From Clostridium_S neuense (lineage in GTDB: Bacteria; Bacillota; Clostridia; Clostridiales; Clostridiaceae), in the NCBI RefSeq assembly GCF_045310695.1, contig NZ_JBJIAA010000020.1:1-64000 (forward strand): a DNA stretch of 64,000 nucleotides, in the 5' to 3' direction. Positions 26,051 to 35,119 of the stretch are shown here, in pieces. A program made the translations under genes and the position numbers. The notes beneath the pieces are model-generated. The model was given only the letters and a program-made list of their open reading frames with translations, did not search any database and was not told where the DNA came from. Within the stretch, counting starts at the first letter, position 1, and the number at the start of each line of letters is the position of its first letter.

Positions 26051-27016
26051 TTAATATTCAACAACTCCCATGTATCTCCTAACACTTGTTGGATGTCCCT
26101 TTACCTTTGCTAATTCCTCACGGTACAGGCATGCCATTTTATAAAATACAAATGGATTAAAATAATCAACTACATCCTTGTCTATGATATCTATTCCAAA
26201 ATTTCTTGTATCTATTACCGCATATTTTGAGCCATATTTCTTTAAGAATTTTAGAACTCTTTCATCCATAACTCTCGTTCTTCCTTCATTCATAAGAAGT
26301 ATATAAAGTACATCCTTATCCAGCACTTCAAAAGGTCCATGAAAAAATTCCGCAGAGTGAATATACCCGCAATTTATCCACTGCATTTCCATCAATGAAC
26401 AAATAGAAAATCCATAAGCTTGAGAAAAAGATGCTCCTGAACCTACAATGTATAAAAAAGGCTCTTTTGAATATTTATCAGCAAAACTAACAGCACTATC
26501 TTTTTCTACTTGCACAGCTTTCCTTATTACACCATCTATTTTCGATAAACCATCTTTCATCTTTTCATATTCACAATAGTCCTCCTGTGCTTTAAGAAGC
26601 TCATTCATAAGTGCATAGCTTTCTCCCATAGGTTCATCCTGTACTGATATTTCATCTCCCCATGGATATACAATTACGTTAAAGGAATCACTGTTAATTT
26701 TGGACTTTTCATTATTTGTAAATACTATTACATATGATCCAAGTGATTTTGCAAGTTTAGCTGCTTCAATAGCTTCAGGAGTATTTCCACTATGACTGCA
26801 TACAATAGTTATACTGTTTTTAGTAAGGGTCTTTGGTGCAGATATTACAAATTCCTTAGAAGTATAATACATTGAATGAATAGTTTTTGATTCACCTTGA
26901 ATAAAATAACTCACTGGATATAGATCTACAAGAGAACCCCCACAAGCCACAAAGTAAACATCAGTTATTTTTCCTTTTTCCTCTAATATTTGATTTATTA
27001 TTTTTTTTGCATCCAT
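26051..27016 (-). CDS. SIS-domain sugar-phosphate deglycase (FrlB-like)
   Basis: 321 aa with two SIS domains. First: FVACGGSLVDLYPVSYF and VCSHSGNTPEAIEAAKLAK (phosphosugar-binding Ser/Thr loop). Second: LYIVGSGASFSQAYGFSICSLMEMQWIN and the catalytic-type HSAEFFHGPFEVLD. FrlB and the GfrE/GfrF proteins, which split 6-phosphofructosamines to glucose 6-phosphate and an amine, have this plan. With a mannose-family PTS and a FrlC-like epimerase alongside, the likely substrate is a phosphorylated Amadori compound such as fructoselysine 6-phosphate; the exact amine is unknown. Confidence 0.8.
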   Translation of the reverse strand: MDAKKIINQILEEKGKITDVYFVACGGSLVDLYPVSYFIQGESKTIHSMYYTSKEFVISAPKTLTKNSITIVCSHSGNTPEAIEAAKLAKSLGSYVIVFTNNEKSKINSDSFNVIVYPWGDEISVQDEPMGESYALMNELLKAQEDYCEYEKMKDGLSKIDGVIRKAVQVEKDSAVSFADKYSKEPFLYIVGSGASFSQAYGFSICSLMEMQWINCGYIHSAEFFHGPFEVLDKDVLYILLMNEGRTRVMDERVLKFLKKYGSKYAVIDTRNFGIDIIDKDVVDYFNPFVFYKMACLYREELAKVKGHPTSVRRYMGVVEY

Positions 27017-27044
27017 ATTTATATCTCCTTTATAATTAAAATTT

Positions 27045-27881
27045 TTATGGTACTAATACCCCAGCTGCTGTTCCTAAAATTCCAACTATAGCTGTTCCCA
27101 AAAGAATGTACCCTATTTTTACTTTTTTACTTAATAGGTAATACATCAAAAAGGTAACAGCAAGAGGAAGCATCCCGGGTAAAATTTTATCAAAAACATC
27201 TGCCTGAAGCTTTATAGCTGCCTTACCTGAGCCAAACACTACAGGAGTATTAATTGTAATTAAACTTCCAGTCATAGCGCCAACTACCATCATTCCTAAG
27301 ACCGAAGCTTGTTTTGAAACTTTTGCTATCAAATTGCTATCTCCTAATTTTTCAAAAAAGCTTGTTCCTGCTCTGTACCCAAATTTAAGTCCAAAATAAC
27401 GCACTAGTGTACATGGAACATTGTAAATCAGCAAAAATAATATTGGTCCAAGTACATTACCCTGAAGAGAGAACGCTGCTGCTATACCTGTCGCTATAAT
27501 TCTTAATGTTGCCATAAAAAGAGAATCTCCAATGGCTGAAAGAGGCCCCATTAAACTTACCTTTATATTGTTTATAGAATTAGTATCAAAATTTTTATTT
27601 TTTGCATTTTCTTCTTCCATTGCAGCTGTAATGCCTAAAACAATGGGAGCAAGTACATTGGTAATATTAAAAAACTCAAGATGTCGCTTTAAAGCTTCTG
27701 CTTTTTCCTTTTTATCTTTATAAATACGATCAATTACAGGAGTGATAGCATAACCATATCCAACTCCCATTTGGCGGGTATATTCCCAAGAAGCACCCAT
27801 AGTAAAAGTTCTCCAGAACACTCTTCTTAAATCTTTTTTTGTTACTTTGGAACTATTTTTTATCTCGCTAGAAGTCTTCAT
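27045..27881 (-). CDS. PTS mannose-family transporter, subunit IID
   Basis: 278 aa membrane protein. Contains the IID hallmark WRTFTMGASWEYTRQMGVGYGYAITPVI at the N-terminus, then a helical cytosolic part and C-terminal membrane segments. The start at MKTSSEI follows GGAGGTGG and overlaps the IIC gene end by 14 bp, showing translational coupling; the longer frame is not needed. Confidence 0.92.
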   Translation of the reverse strand: MKTSSEIKNSSKVTKKDLRRVFWRTFTMGASWEYTRQMGVGYGYAITPVIDRIYKDKKEKAEALKRHLEFFNITNVLAPIVLGITAAMEEENAKNKNFDTNSINNIKVSLMGPLSAIGDSLFMATLRIIATGIAAAFSLQGNVLGPILFLLIYNVPCTLVRYFGLKFGYRAGTSFFEKLGDSNLIAKVSKQASVLGMMVVGAMTGSLITINTPVVFGSGKAAIKLQADVFDKILPGMLPLAVTFLMYYLLSKKVKIGYILLGTAIVGILGTAAGVLVP

Positions 27882-28632
27882 CTTCTGTTTCCACCTCCAT
27901 CTTTGAATTCTCATTATTCATAGTTAATAAGATGTAAACAACTCCAAATAAAGCTACACCTATTACTGGCACCTTTAAATATTCTGTAAGGAGAAAGCCT
28001 AAAAAGAAAAATGGAAGAATTTTTTTGTTCATTATCATCCTTAAAAGCATTGCAAATCCAAAGGCAGGTAATATTTCACTTGCAACAACTAGTCCATTCT
28101 GAACATAATTAGGAATATACGCTATAATAGTTTTTGCAAAGGTATTTCCAAAATAGAAGCAAACTGTAACTATTAGAATTGAAGGTAAAAAGTTAACTAT
28201 AGTACCTCCCCAAAATGCCATACGAGATAACTTTTTTGAATCTCCAAGCTCAGCATACTGATCGCACTTGTGTACATACATTGGAGAAATAAAAATATAA
28301 AATACATTTTGAATGAAAAGTATTAGCATAGAAAGAGGAACTCCAAAAGTAAGTGCAGCTGCAGTTCCCTTACCAGTACTTATTGCAAAGGCTGTTCCAA
28401 TAATTGCTGCAGAAGTTGTATCCTGCGGAACAGATGCTCCAATATCCTGCATGCCTATAAAAGCCAGTTCAAGATTGGCGCCAACTATAAGACCTGTTTT
28501 TAAATCTCCAAGAACTAATCCAGTGAGCGCTCCAAGCACAATTGGTCTATAAATTTGCCCTCTACCTGATAAAAAATATTCTGCATAACCAAAAACACTT
28601 ACAAGAAATATGAGAAACGTTTTCAAAAGCAT
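27868..28632 (-). CDS. PTS mannose-family transporter, subunit IIC
   Basis: 254 aa, seven or so membrane segments, translocation subunit. Family features: RPIVLGALTGLVLGDLKTGLIVGANLELAFIGMQDIGASVPQDTTSAAIIGTAFAI, in which the GA.LELAF.G region is typical of EIIC-Man. Lies between IIB and IID. ATG with GGGGGA upstream. Confidence 0.93.
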   Translation of the reverse strand: MLLKTFLIFLVSVFGYAEYFLSGRGQIYRPIVLGALTGLVLGDLKTGLIVGANLELAFIGMQDIGASVPQDTTSAAIIGTAFAISTGKGTAAALTFGVPLSMLILFIQNVFYIFISPMYVHKCDQYAELGDSKKLSRMAFWGGTIVNFLPSILIVTVCFYFGNTFAKTIIAYIPNYVQNGLVVASEILPAFGFAMLLRMIMNKKILPFFFLGFLLTEYLKVPVIGVALFGVVYILLTMNNENSKMEVETEDEDF

Positions 28633-28661
28633 TTGTTTTCCCCCTCAATTTACATATTAAA

Positions 28662-29120
28662 TTAATACTGTTTTTTTGATTCTGTAGGAACTTGCCTTAA
28701 TTCTACTTCAATTCCATTTTTCTTCAAACTATCTAATATTTTTTCCTCTTCATCTGTTATATTTACTGCATTTGAAATTGCATGTGTTTTATCTGTAGCC
28801 TTTGTGCCTCCAAGATTTATACTTTTAATTTCCTGAACTCCATTAGCTAATGCAGCAGCATCTTTTATATTTTCAACTACTATAAATAGCTTATATTTAT
28901 CTGTAACACCACTATTTAATGCTTTTATTGAATCATTAATGCTTTTCATGACAAGCTTAACTCCATTTGGTTTTGCAAGCTTAATTGAAGCTTTTTTTAT
29001 TTTATCAGTAACAACTACATCATTAGCAATTAATATGCAATCTGCCTGCAATGCTGCTGTCCAAGCAAAAGCCACCTGTCCATGAAGCAATCTATGATCT
29101 ACTCTAAGCAAACGAATCAT
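28662..29120 (-). CDS. PTS mannose-family transporter, subunit IIB
   Basis: 152 aa cytosolic subunit. Phosphorylated His is His13 in RVDHRLLHGQVAFAWT; the typical IIADD-like stretch reads ILIANDVVVTDKIKKAS. It passes phosphate from IIA to the incoming sugar. Confidence 0.93.
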   Translation of the reverse strand: MIRLLRVDHRLLHGQVAFAWTAALQADCILIANDVVVTDKIKKASIKLAKPNGVKLVMKSINDSIKALNSGVTDKYKLFIVVENIKDAAALANGVQEIKSINLGGTKATDKTHAISNAVNITDEEEKILDSLKKNGIEVELRQVPTESKKQY

Positions 29121-29143
29121 TTTATATCATCTCCTAATCTAAA

Positions 29144-29551
29144 TTAAAAATCTTCATCCTCAATCTGAACCTTTTGCTTGTTATAAAAAATTATACCTTT
29201 CTTACTTTCTTCAATAGCATTTTCAATGAGCTCTTCTATATTTTGAGAATTACTTATAAGAATTTCTATTACAAGCTGTAAATTCATTCCTGTTACAAGA
29301 TAAATATTTTTCTCCCTTAAAAGCTTTGAAAGTTCGTTATTTACGCTTCCTCCTAAAATGTCAGTTATAATTATTATTTCATCATTCTCATCCCTTAAAA
29401 GAATTTTTTTCCTCACTTCCTCTCCTAAATCCCTGTCTTCTACATAGGCACAAATGAAATCAAGATTTTCTTGCTTGCCTAATATTTTTTCAACAGAGTA
29501 TTTCATTCCTTTAGATAAATAACTATGTGATGCTAATATTATCTTTCTCAT
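29144..29551 (-). CDS. PTS mannose-family transporter, subunit IIA
   Basis: 135 aa. The phosphorylated His is His9 in IILASHSYLSKGMKYSVE; IIITDILGGSVNNELSKLL is the usual IIA-Man core. Start MRKIIL follows AAAGGAGG; the longer frame runs through the sigma-54 promoter and is rejected. First gene of the operon. Confidence 0.92.
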   Translation of the reverse strand: MRKIILASHSYLSKGMKYSVEKILGKQENLDFICAYVEDRDLGEEVRKKILLRDENDEIIIITDILGGSVNNELSKLLREKNIYLVTGMNLQLVIEILISNSQNIEELIENAIEESKKGIIFYNKQKVQIEDEDF

Positions 29552-29583
29552 TTGCAACCTCCTTTTACGTAAAATATAAAAGA

Positions 29584-29599
29584 GCAAAAACCGTGCCAA
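29584..29599 (-). promoter_or_regulatory. Sigma-54 promoter of the PTS operon
   Basis: Minus strand TTGGCACGGTTTTTGC matches the -24 (TGGCAC) and -12 (TTGC) elements with correct spacing. It lies 33 bp upstream of the IIA start and just after the LevR-type activator gene. The element is part of the 3' arm of a hairpin (GAGTGAAAGCCGT against ACGGTTTTTGCTC) that may also terminate the regulator transcript. Confidence 0.93.
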
Positions 29600-29644
29600 A
29601 TAGATGGAACGGCTTTCACTCTTTAATTCCTACATTTTAAATTT

Positions 29645-32401
29645 TTACTGCTTAATTATATCGTAAATGTACCCAATTTCAGCTTCATTAAAGTTGACAC
29701 CATATAAATCCTCCAAGACACTGAAAGCTTTTTTAGATATTTTAATGAAATTTTGTTGACACTTTTTAAATTCGGTTAAATTTGGATAATCTAAGATAGG
29801 ATTTTTTCTTATTAATCTTTCAAGTAGGCAACTTATATGGACATAAAGACTAACTTTAACTGCATTTTTTATATTTATTCCAAGTAAGTACTCAAGGTTT
29901 AATATTGACTTTTCAATTTCATTCATTACTTTTTTTGTATCCAAAATGGTTAACGAATTGATTACCTTTTCTAGTGAAAAATTTTTAATCAAATTCATGT
30001 TTATCTTCTCTATTTCTCTTTGTGTAAATATTCTCTGCAGTGAATTCATAAATTCATTTCCATTACCAGAAATTAAATCTTCAAGTGAAATAAAGCTCAC
30101 TCCTTTAATACTTGGATTTTCTGTTCCCACAATTGCAATTACATTGTATATTTTAAAAAGTTCATTATTTAACTTATTGTTTTTTAAATTTGCAAAGTTA
30201 CAAGAAACTACATCTACTTTTTCATCATCCTCAATACTTATAAGTATAAGCTTTTTTATTTTATTTGCAGTCCCTATACCTGTCCTACAAGTTGTTATTA
30301 TAAGATTTTTTTTATCTTTAGGATAATTTACTTTGTACTGAATTTCATTTTCTTCTTTTGCTTCTTTTAAAATCTTCTCAATAGGCTGCTTTTGTAAAAT
30401 CCTCGTTCCAATATCTAAAGCCATTTGAGTTGATATGTTACTTATTAAACCTATAGGCATTTTAGTATCTTTAATTACATAAGCACCTATATCGTTCAAT
30501 GAACCGGTATCTACCATAAAAATTATACCTTTATTTAAAGCATTGCTTTTTATATACTTATTAACCTCATCTATTATTTCCTCCGAGGATACTTCAATTG
30601 GCATATCAAAGGCTTCAAAAATATTTTTTGAAAGAAGTCTATTTACAACATTTGATATGCTACTCGCAGTCGCATACCCATGAGTTATTATTACACCCTT
30701 TATAAAATCACTTTGTTTATCCACCGTAAGACTTTTAATATAAAATGTAAATATAATATCTTCTATATCACCTAGTCTTGTGTCAAATTTATTTTCTATA
30801 AGGTACTTTAAATCCTTTGTTAGCTTATACTCGGAAGGATATTTTGAAGCTATAAATTTCATAAGTTCTTTAATATAGTTTTTTACCCTTGAATTCATAC
30901 TTAATTCATGAAATCCAAATTCATTTCTATAAATAAGATAGCTTGAAAAAGTTTTTATACTATTAGAGTATAATCTTATGTTTGAGTTTTCTGTCCAAAA
31001 ATTCAAAACACTCTTAAGGTTTCTTATAGTATAGTCAACTATAATATCATTCTTTTTATGTGCATTAGAAAATATAAGTTTATCAAACAAAAGATCAATT
31101 TTTCTAAATGCATCTGATTCAAAAGATATGGAATCAATCCTATTTTGTTTTAAGTTCTTAAAGCTTCTTATTATACTTTCTATAGTTTTAATTATTAAAT
31201 TAGAACTACTTCTCTCTATGTCCATAAGCTTTAATATATCTGTGTCTTTATCAATTAATACATCGTTTTCTTCTACACTGATTTTTTCATTTATATCTAG
31301 AAAATTAAATATTTCCTTAGGAATATTGCTTATCCTTATGTAAAGCTCATAAGCCCCTGGATTAGACGTATATACATAGGCACACATATATTTAATTATA
31401 TTTTTAAGTTCACCAATATTTCCTGTAAACTCATGATTTAAGAGTAGATTTCTCACTTTTGAACTTATAAAAATTTTTTTGTTCAAAATGCTAGCTTCAT
31501 TTCTAATAAAACTGTATATAAGCTCCAATTTTTCACTCCAGCCTCTTTCTCTTAAATCAGGAATAACAATAGATATTGGTATTCTTCTTGTAAATGTTTT
31601 AAGAAGATAGTTTTCTGATTTTTCAGTTGTAGCAAAAATAAGCCTTACTTGCGCTTTCTTAGTAATCCCATTTTCACCGAGTCGTGTAAATATCCCTTTG
31701 TCCATAAATACAAATAATTTCTCTTGACCTTCTGGATTTAATCTATGTATCTCATCTAAGAATAAAATACCTCCATTAGCTTTTTGAAGCATACCTTCTC
31801 TGTCTTTATCTGCTCCTGTATATGCTCCTTTTACGTTACCAAACAAATTTGCCGATAATAATTCTGGATTATCTGCATATTGAGCACAATTAAGCGTCAT
31901 AAACGGAGCATCACTTTTTAAAATTTTGTTTGCTTTTGCGTAATCGTATACTAATGACGCTATAAAACTCTTTCCCACACCCGTAGGACCATATATTATA
32001 ATTGGAAGCCCATTTGGAGGATATAATATAGAAGTTTTTAATTCTTCTATTATTGCCTTAAGGCTGCCATTATATCCTATAAGCTTCTCAAAAGGATTAT
32101 CGTTTTCCTTTTTTTCACTAATCAAGCAACTCAACTTAGAATATTTATTAAAACGAGGATTAAAAAAAGCTTTAGAAAAAGCTCCCTTATGAATATACAG
32201 TACAGGCCTTGACTCTATCTTAATTAGCTTTCCCTCGTTAAAAAGCTTATTTAGATGATGGCTTACTGTATTTCTCTTAATACTTAAATTTTCACTTATA
32301 TTACTTGCTGACAACTTATCAAATTTTAAATTTGCCGAAGAATCTCTAGTAATGTCCTCAATTAATTTCAAAATAGCTTCTTTTGTATCCAATTTCCCCA
32401 T
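29645..32401 (-). CDS. LevR-type sigma-54 activator with PRD and EII-like domains
   Basis: 918 aa. N-terminal helix-turn-helix (SASNISENLSIKRNTVSHHLNKLFNEG). AAA+ domain from about residue 105: Walker A YGPTGVGKSF, ANLFGNVKGAYTGADKDREG (the GAFTGA loop as GAYTGA), GGILFLDEIHRLNPEGQ. Next a PRD, an EIIA-Man-like part with VIITHGYATASSISNVVNRLL (likely phospho-His), an EIIB-like part with IITTCRTGIGTANKIKKL, and a C-terminal PRD with VSLYVHISCLLERLIRKNP. PTS phosphorylation of such proteins couples sigma-54 transcription to substrate and sugar status. It is transcribed in line with and just before the PTS genes. Confidence 0.93.
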   Translation of the reverse strand: MGKLDTKEAILKLIEDITRDSSANLKFDKLSASNISENLSIKRNTVSHHLNKLFNEGKLIKIESRPVLYIHKGAFSKAFFNPRFNKYSKLSCLISEKKENDNPFEKLIGYNGSLKAIIEELKTSILYPPNGLPIIIYGPTGVGKSFIASLVYDYAKANKILKSDAPFMTLNCAQYADNPELLSANLFGNVKGAYTGADKDREGMLQKANGGILFLDEIHRLNPEGQEKLFVFMDKGIFTRLGENGITKKAQVRLIFATTEKSENYLLKTFTRRIPISIVIPDLRERGWSEKLELIYSFIRNEASILNKKIFISSKVRNLLLNHEFTGNIGELKNIIKYMCAYVYTSNPGAYELYIRISNIPKEIFNFLDINEKISVEENDVLIDKDTDILKLMDIERSSSNLIIKTIESIIRSFKNLKQNRIDSISFESDAFRKIDLLFDKLIFSNAHKKNDIIVDYTIRNLKSVLNFWTENSNIRLYSNSIKTFSSYLIYRNEFGFHELSMNSRVKNYIKELMKFIASKYPSEYKLTKDLKYLIENKFDTRLGDIEDIIFTFYIKSLTVDKQSDFIKGVIITHGYATASSISNVVNRLLSKNIFEAFDMPIEVSSEEIIDEVNKYIKSNALNKGIIFMVDTGSLNDIGAYVIKDTKMPIGLISNISTQMALDIGTRILQKQPIEKILKEAKEENEIQYKVNYPKDKKNLIITTCRTGIGTANKIKKLILISIEDDEKVDVVSCNFANLKNNKLNNELFKIYNVIAIVGTENPSIKGVSFISLEDLISGNGNEFMNSLQRIFTQREIEKINMNLIKNFSLEKVINSLTILDTKKVMNEIEKSILNLEYLLGINIKNAVKVSLYVHISCLLERLIRKNPILDYPNLTEFKKCQQNFIKISKKAFSVLEDLYGVNFNEAEIGYIYDIIKQ

Positions 32402-32479
32402 TTTTTCTCCTTCCCAAAAACTATTAGTTAATTAATTAATGCAAACAAATAGTATGAGAGTTAATTAAAATGTAGAATT

Positions 32480-33085
32480 TCAAGCATTAATTCCTTCTTC
32501 TTTTAGCTTTTTCTCCATATCCTCAAAACCTTTGAATAGTACACCATGAAGTCCAAGTTTTTTTGCTGCCTCAATGTTTATTTTGGTATCATCTATAAAT
32601 ACACTTTCCTCAGGTTTTAAATTATACTTATCCATTAAAGCCTTATATATCTCAGGTTCTGGTTTTAAAAGTTTAACTCTACAAGATATAATTTCTCCAT
32701 CTACATTTCTTATAAAATCATATTTGCCATTTATAAATTCAAAGGCTTTTAAATGATAGTTTGAAAGCAAATATATTTTGTATCCCTTTTTCTTCATTCT
32801 CTTTAAAAATTCTGAAGTTCCCTCAACAGGCAAATGCATTTCATTCCAAGTTGCCATAACTTCCTTTATTTCATTTTCATGTTCAGGATCTCTGCTGCAA
32901 TATCTATCAATTGCCTCTTCATCAGTGATTGTCCCTCTATCAAGTTCAATCCATTCCTTACTTAAAAATATATTCTTATATAAAGCATCTACTACTTCTT
33001 CATCATGAAACTTATTTTTAAGAAATTCCACCGGTGTAAACTTTAAAAGAACATTTCCAATATCAAAAATTATGTTTTTAATCAT
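32480..33085 (-). CDS. HAD-superfamily hydrolase (YihX-like)
   Basis: 201 aa. Motif I FDIGNVLLKF, motif II LLSNYHLK, Lys of motif III in KLLKPEPEIYKAL, motif IV SVFIDDTKINIEAAKKLG. Class of small sugar-phosphate or epoxide-hydrolase-like HADs; substrate unknown. ATG follows GGGGGTG. Sits alone between the activator gene and a 7-mer hairpin. Confidence 0.88.
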   Translation of the reverse strand: MIKNIIFDIGNVLLKFTPVEFLKNKFHDEEVVDALYKNIFLSKEWIELDRGTITDEEAIDRYCSRDPEHENEIKEVMATWNEMHLPVEGTSEFLKRMKKKGYKIYLLSNYHLKAFEFINGKYDFIRNVDGEIISCRVKLLKPEPEIYKALMDKYNLKPEESVFIDDTKINIEAAKKLGLHGVLFKGFEDMEKKLKEEGINA

Positions 33086-33103
33086 TCTGACACCCCCAAA
33101 TCA

Positions 33104-33276
33104 GTTTATAGTTAACAGATAACAATTGACAGTTGTTTGTTGATAATTAACAGTTAATAATGATTTTTTTCCGCTAACGCTACGAAAAATTTAGGACTAA
33201 TTTTTCCTAACTATCAACTACAAACTTCCAACTATCAACCCTTAACTATCCTCTATCAACTGTCAATTATCAACTG
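33104..33276. repeat. 7-mer-armed hairpin element 2
   Basis: The left arm on the plus strand steps in 7-bp units (AGTTTAT, AGTTAAC, AGATAAC, AATTGAC, AGTTGTT, TGTTGAT, AATTAAC, AGTTAAT). The right arm on the minus strand has about ten (AGTTGAT, AATTGAC, AGTTGAT, AGAGGAT, AGTTAAG, GGTTGAT, AGTTGGA, AGTTTGT, AGTTGAT, AGTTAGG). The centre carries TTTTTTTCCGCTAACGCTAC. It directly abuts the TAA stop of the DAHP synthase gene. Confidence 0.85.
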
Positions 33277-34305
33277 TTACAAGTTTTCTGCTATAAAATA
33301 AATTAACTTTTCACTGTCTTCCCATCCAATGCATGGATCTGTTATTGATTTTCCAAATACATTTTCTCCTATTTCTTGTCTTCCACTTTCAATGTAGCTT
33401 TCAATCATAAGTCCTTTAACCATGTCTTTCAAAACAGAATTGTACTTTCTGCTCATTAAAACTTCTCTAGCAATTCTAGGCTGTTCCATATGCTTTTTCA
33501 TTGAATTTGCATGGTTACAATCTACAATTATAGCTGGATTATTAAGTTCCATCTCCTGATAATTGTTTGCAAGCTGTACCAAATTTTCATAATGATAATT
33601 AGGTATGCTTCTTCCATCAGAATCTACAGCTCCTCTTAATATAGCATGTGCAAGTGGATTTCCTTCACTTTTAACCTCCCAGTTATTATATATAAATTCA
33701 TGGCTTAATTGAGCAGCCTTAATTGAATTAAGCATTACTGAAATATCTCCACAAGTTGGGTTTTTCATACCAACAGGTATATCAACACCACTTGCTGTAA
33801 GCCTATGCTGTTGGTTTTCTACAGAACGTGCACCTACTGCAACATATCCAAGCACATCTGACAAATATGCATGATTCTCAGGATATAGCATTTCATCTGC
33901 TGCTGGCATATGAAAATCTGTAAGTGCCCTTATATGCAAATTCCTTATAGCCGTAATTCCTTCTGATAAATCTGGTGCCTTGCTTGGATCTGGCTGTGAC
34001 ATCATACCCTTATAGCCTTCTCCTGTAGTTCTTGGCTTGTTTGTATAAATTCTTGGTACAATTATAATTTTATCTTTAACCTTTTCTTGAACCTTTGCAA
34101 GTCTTCCTATATATTCACAAACAGAATCCTCATTATCTGCGGAACAAGGTCCTATAATTAACACAAACTTATCACTTTTGCTCTCAAAAACATCGTTTAG
34201 TGCTTTAATCTTTGTTGCTCTAATTTCTGATGCTTCCTTAGAGAGTGGAATGCTTTCTCTAACCTCTTGTGGACTTGGTAGTTTCTTTTCAAATTTTAAG
34301 TTCAT
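33277..34305 (-). CDS. aroF: 3-deoxy-7-phosphoheptulonate (DAHP) synthase, class I
   Basis: 342 aa. First step of the shikimate pathway, from phosphoenolpyruvate and erythrose 4-phosphate. AroFGH-type: LIIGPCSADNEDSVCEYIGRLA, PRIYTNKPRTTGEGYKG, GARSVENQQHRLTASG, GMKNPTCGD, IVDCNHANSMK and SYIESGRQEIG. Start MNLKFEKK is set by GGAGG eight bases upstream; the longer frame adds 11 residues with no site. Feedback specificity (Phe, Tyr, Trp) cannot be told, so the symbol is approximate. A foldable leader lies upstream. Confidence 0.93.
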   Translation of the reverse strand: MNLKFEKKLPSPQEVRESIPLSKEASEIRATKIKALNDVFESKSDKFVLIIGPCSADNEDSVCEYIGRLAKVQEKVKDKIIIVPRIYTNKPRTTGEGYKGMMSQPDPSKAPDLSEGITAIRNLHIRALTDFHMPAADEMLYPENHAYLSDVLGYVAVGARSVENQQHRLTASGVDIPVGMKNPTCGDISVMLNSIKAAQLSHEFIYNNWEVKSEGNPLAHAILRGAVDSDGRSIPNYHYENLVQLANNYQEMELNNPAIIVDCNHANSMKKHMEQPRIAREVLMSRKYNSVLKDMVKGLMIESYIESGRQEIGENVFGKSITDPCIGWEDSEKLIYFIAENL

Positions 34306-34335
34306 TAAAATAGCCTCCAGTATTTGTTTTTTGCT

Positions 34336-34440
34336 CATATGGTAAAATTAAACTCAATTTAAATCTATTACAGATTTTAAAATCAAATGCTACTAAAAAT
34401 ACTTTTGTCGCTTAAAACTTAGAAGTAATTTCACCATATA
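34336..34440 (-). promoter_or_regulatory. Candidate structured leader of the DAHP synthase gene
   Basis: On the minus strand ATATGGTGAAATTA (34427-34440) can pair with TAATTTTACCATAT (34337-34350), 14 pairs including one G-U, closing a 105-nt domain that holds an inner hairpin AAATCTGTAATAGATTT. The domain ends about 30 nt before the start codon. It is not a T-box and I do not recognise a known riboswitch. Confidence 0.4.
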
Positions 34441-34529
34441 AAAATCCCCTAATCCTTTTATACTACATTTTGTAGAAATTTGCACGAATTAATTTTCGTT
34501 TATGTTCAAATTAGTTATATATTTAAACC

Positions 34530-35006
34530 TTACCACTTACTTTTTAATACATCCTCAAGCTTTCTAATTTCTTCTGTTTTATAATTAATCATATTCTTTA
34601 ATATTTCATATGTCACTTTATGGACATCATCCTCATCTTTTACTAGTCTACCCTGGATATCTATAAATAGCGTTCTAACATCTCTTTGAAAATCTAATAT
34701 ATTTCTAAAATAATCCTTTGCATTAGTAAACTCTAACGAATAGATTCTTTGATTAAATTGATTTACCAAAAATGATATTCTATCATAGGTTTTGAAATCG
34801 ATTTCTTCTAATTTCAATCCACATATTTCTTTTTTAGCATCTTTATAATACTTTAAATTCTCATACGCTTCCTTTATAACAACTTTAGATATTATTTTAG
34901 CATATGGTTTATTTTGATTCTCTTCCTCTATTTTTTCATACGCACTTATTCTTTTACTTAATATTTCTATTGCTTTATCAACTATATCTATAATACTGTA
35001 TCCCAT
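34530..35006 (-). CDS. Hypothetical helical protein
   Basis: 158 aa, not recognised. Predicted almost all alpha-helical and rich in Lys/Glu/Ile, with no membrane segment and no motif I can name. Segments such as IVDKAIEILSKRISAYEKIEEENQN and EEIRKLEDVLKSK look amphipathic or coiled-coil-like. Start MGYSIID is set by AAGGTGG upstream; the longer frame adds a hydrophobic tail with no ribosome site. It stands alone, between DAHP synthase and a PadR regulator. Confidence 0.65.
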   Translation of the reverse strand: MGYSIIDIVDKAIEILSKRISAYEKIEEENQNKPYAKIISKVVIKEAYENLKYYKDAKKEICGLKLEEIDFKTYDRISFLVNQFNQRIYSLEFTNAKDYFRNILDFQRDVRTLFIDIQGRLVKDEDDVHKVTYEILKNMINYKTEEIRKLEDVLKSKW

Positions 35007-35119
35007 AATCATTCCACCTTGTACTTTATGTATGTGTATAAATAACAATATATAGCATAAGTTAACATAATGCAAGTGTATAAAATTTACAGTATTTAAT
35101 TATATTAAAATATCTAGTT

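Noticed and set aside
29552..29599. 16-codon extension of PTS IIA
   Set aside because: It would translate the sigma-54 promoter; AAAGGAGG precedes MRKIIL.
33104..33276. CRISPR array
   Set aside because: The repeats are 7 bp with no spacers of even length and no cas genes; they form inverted arms.
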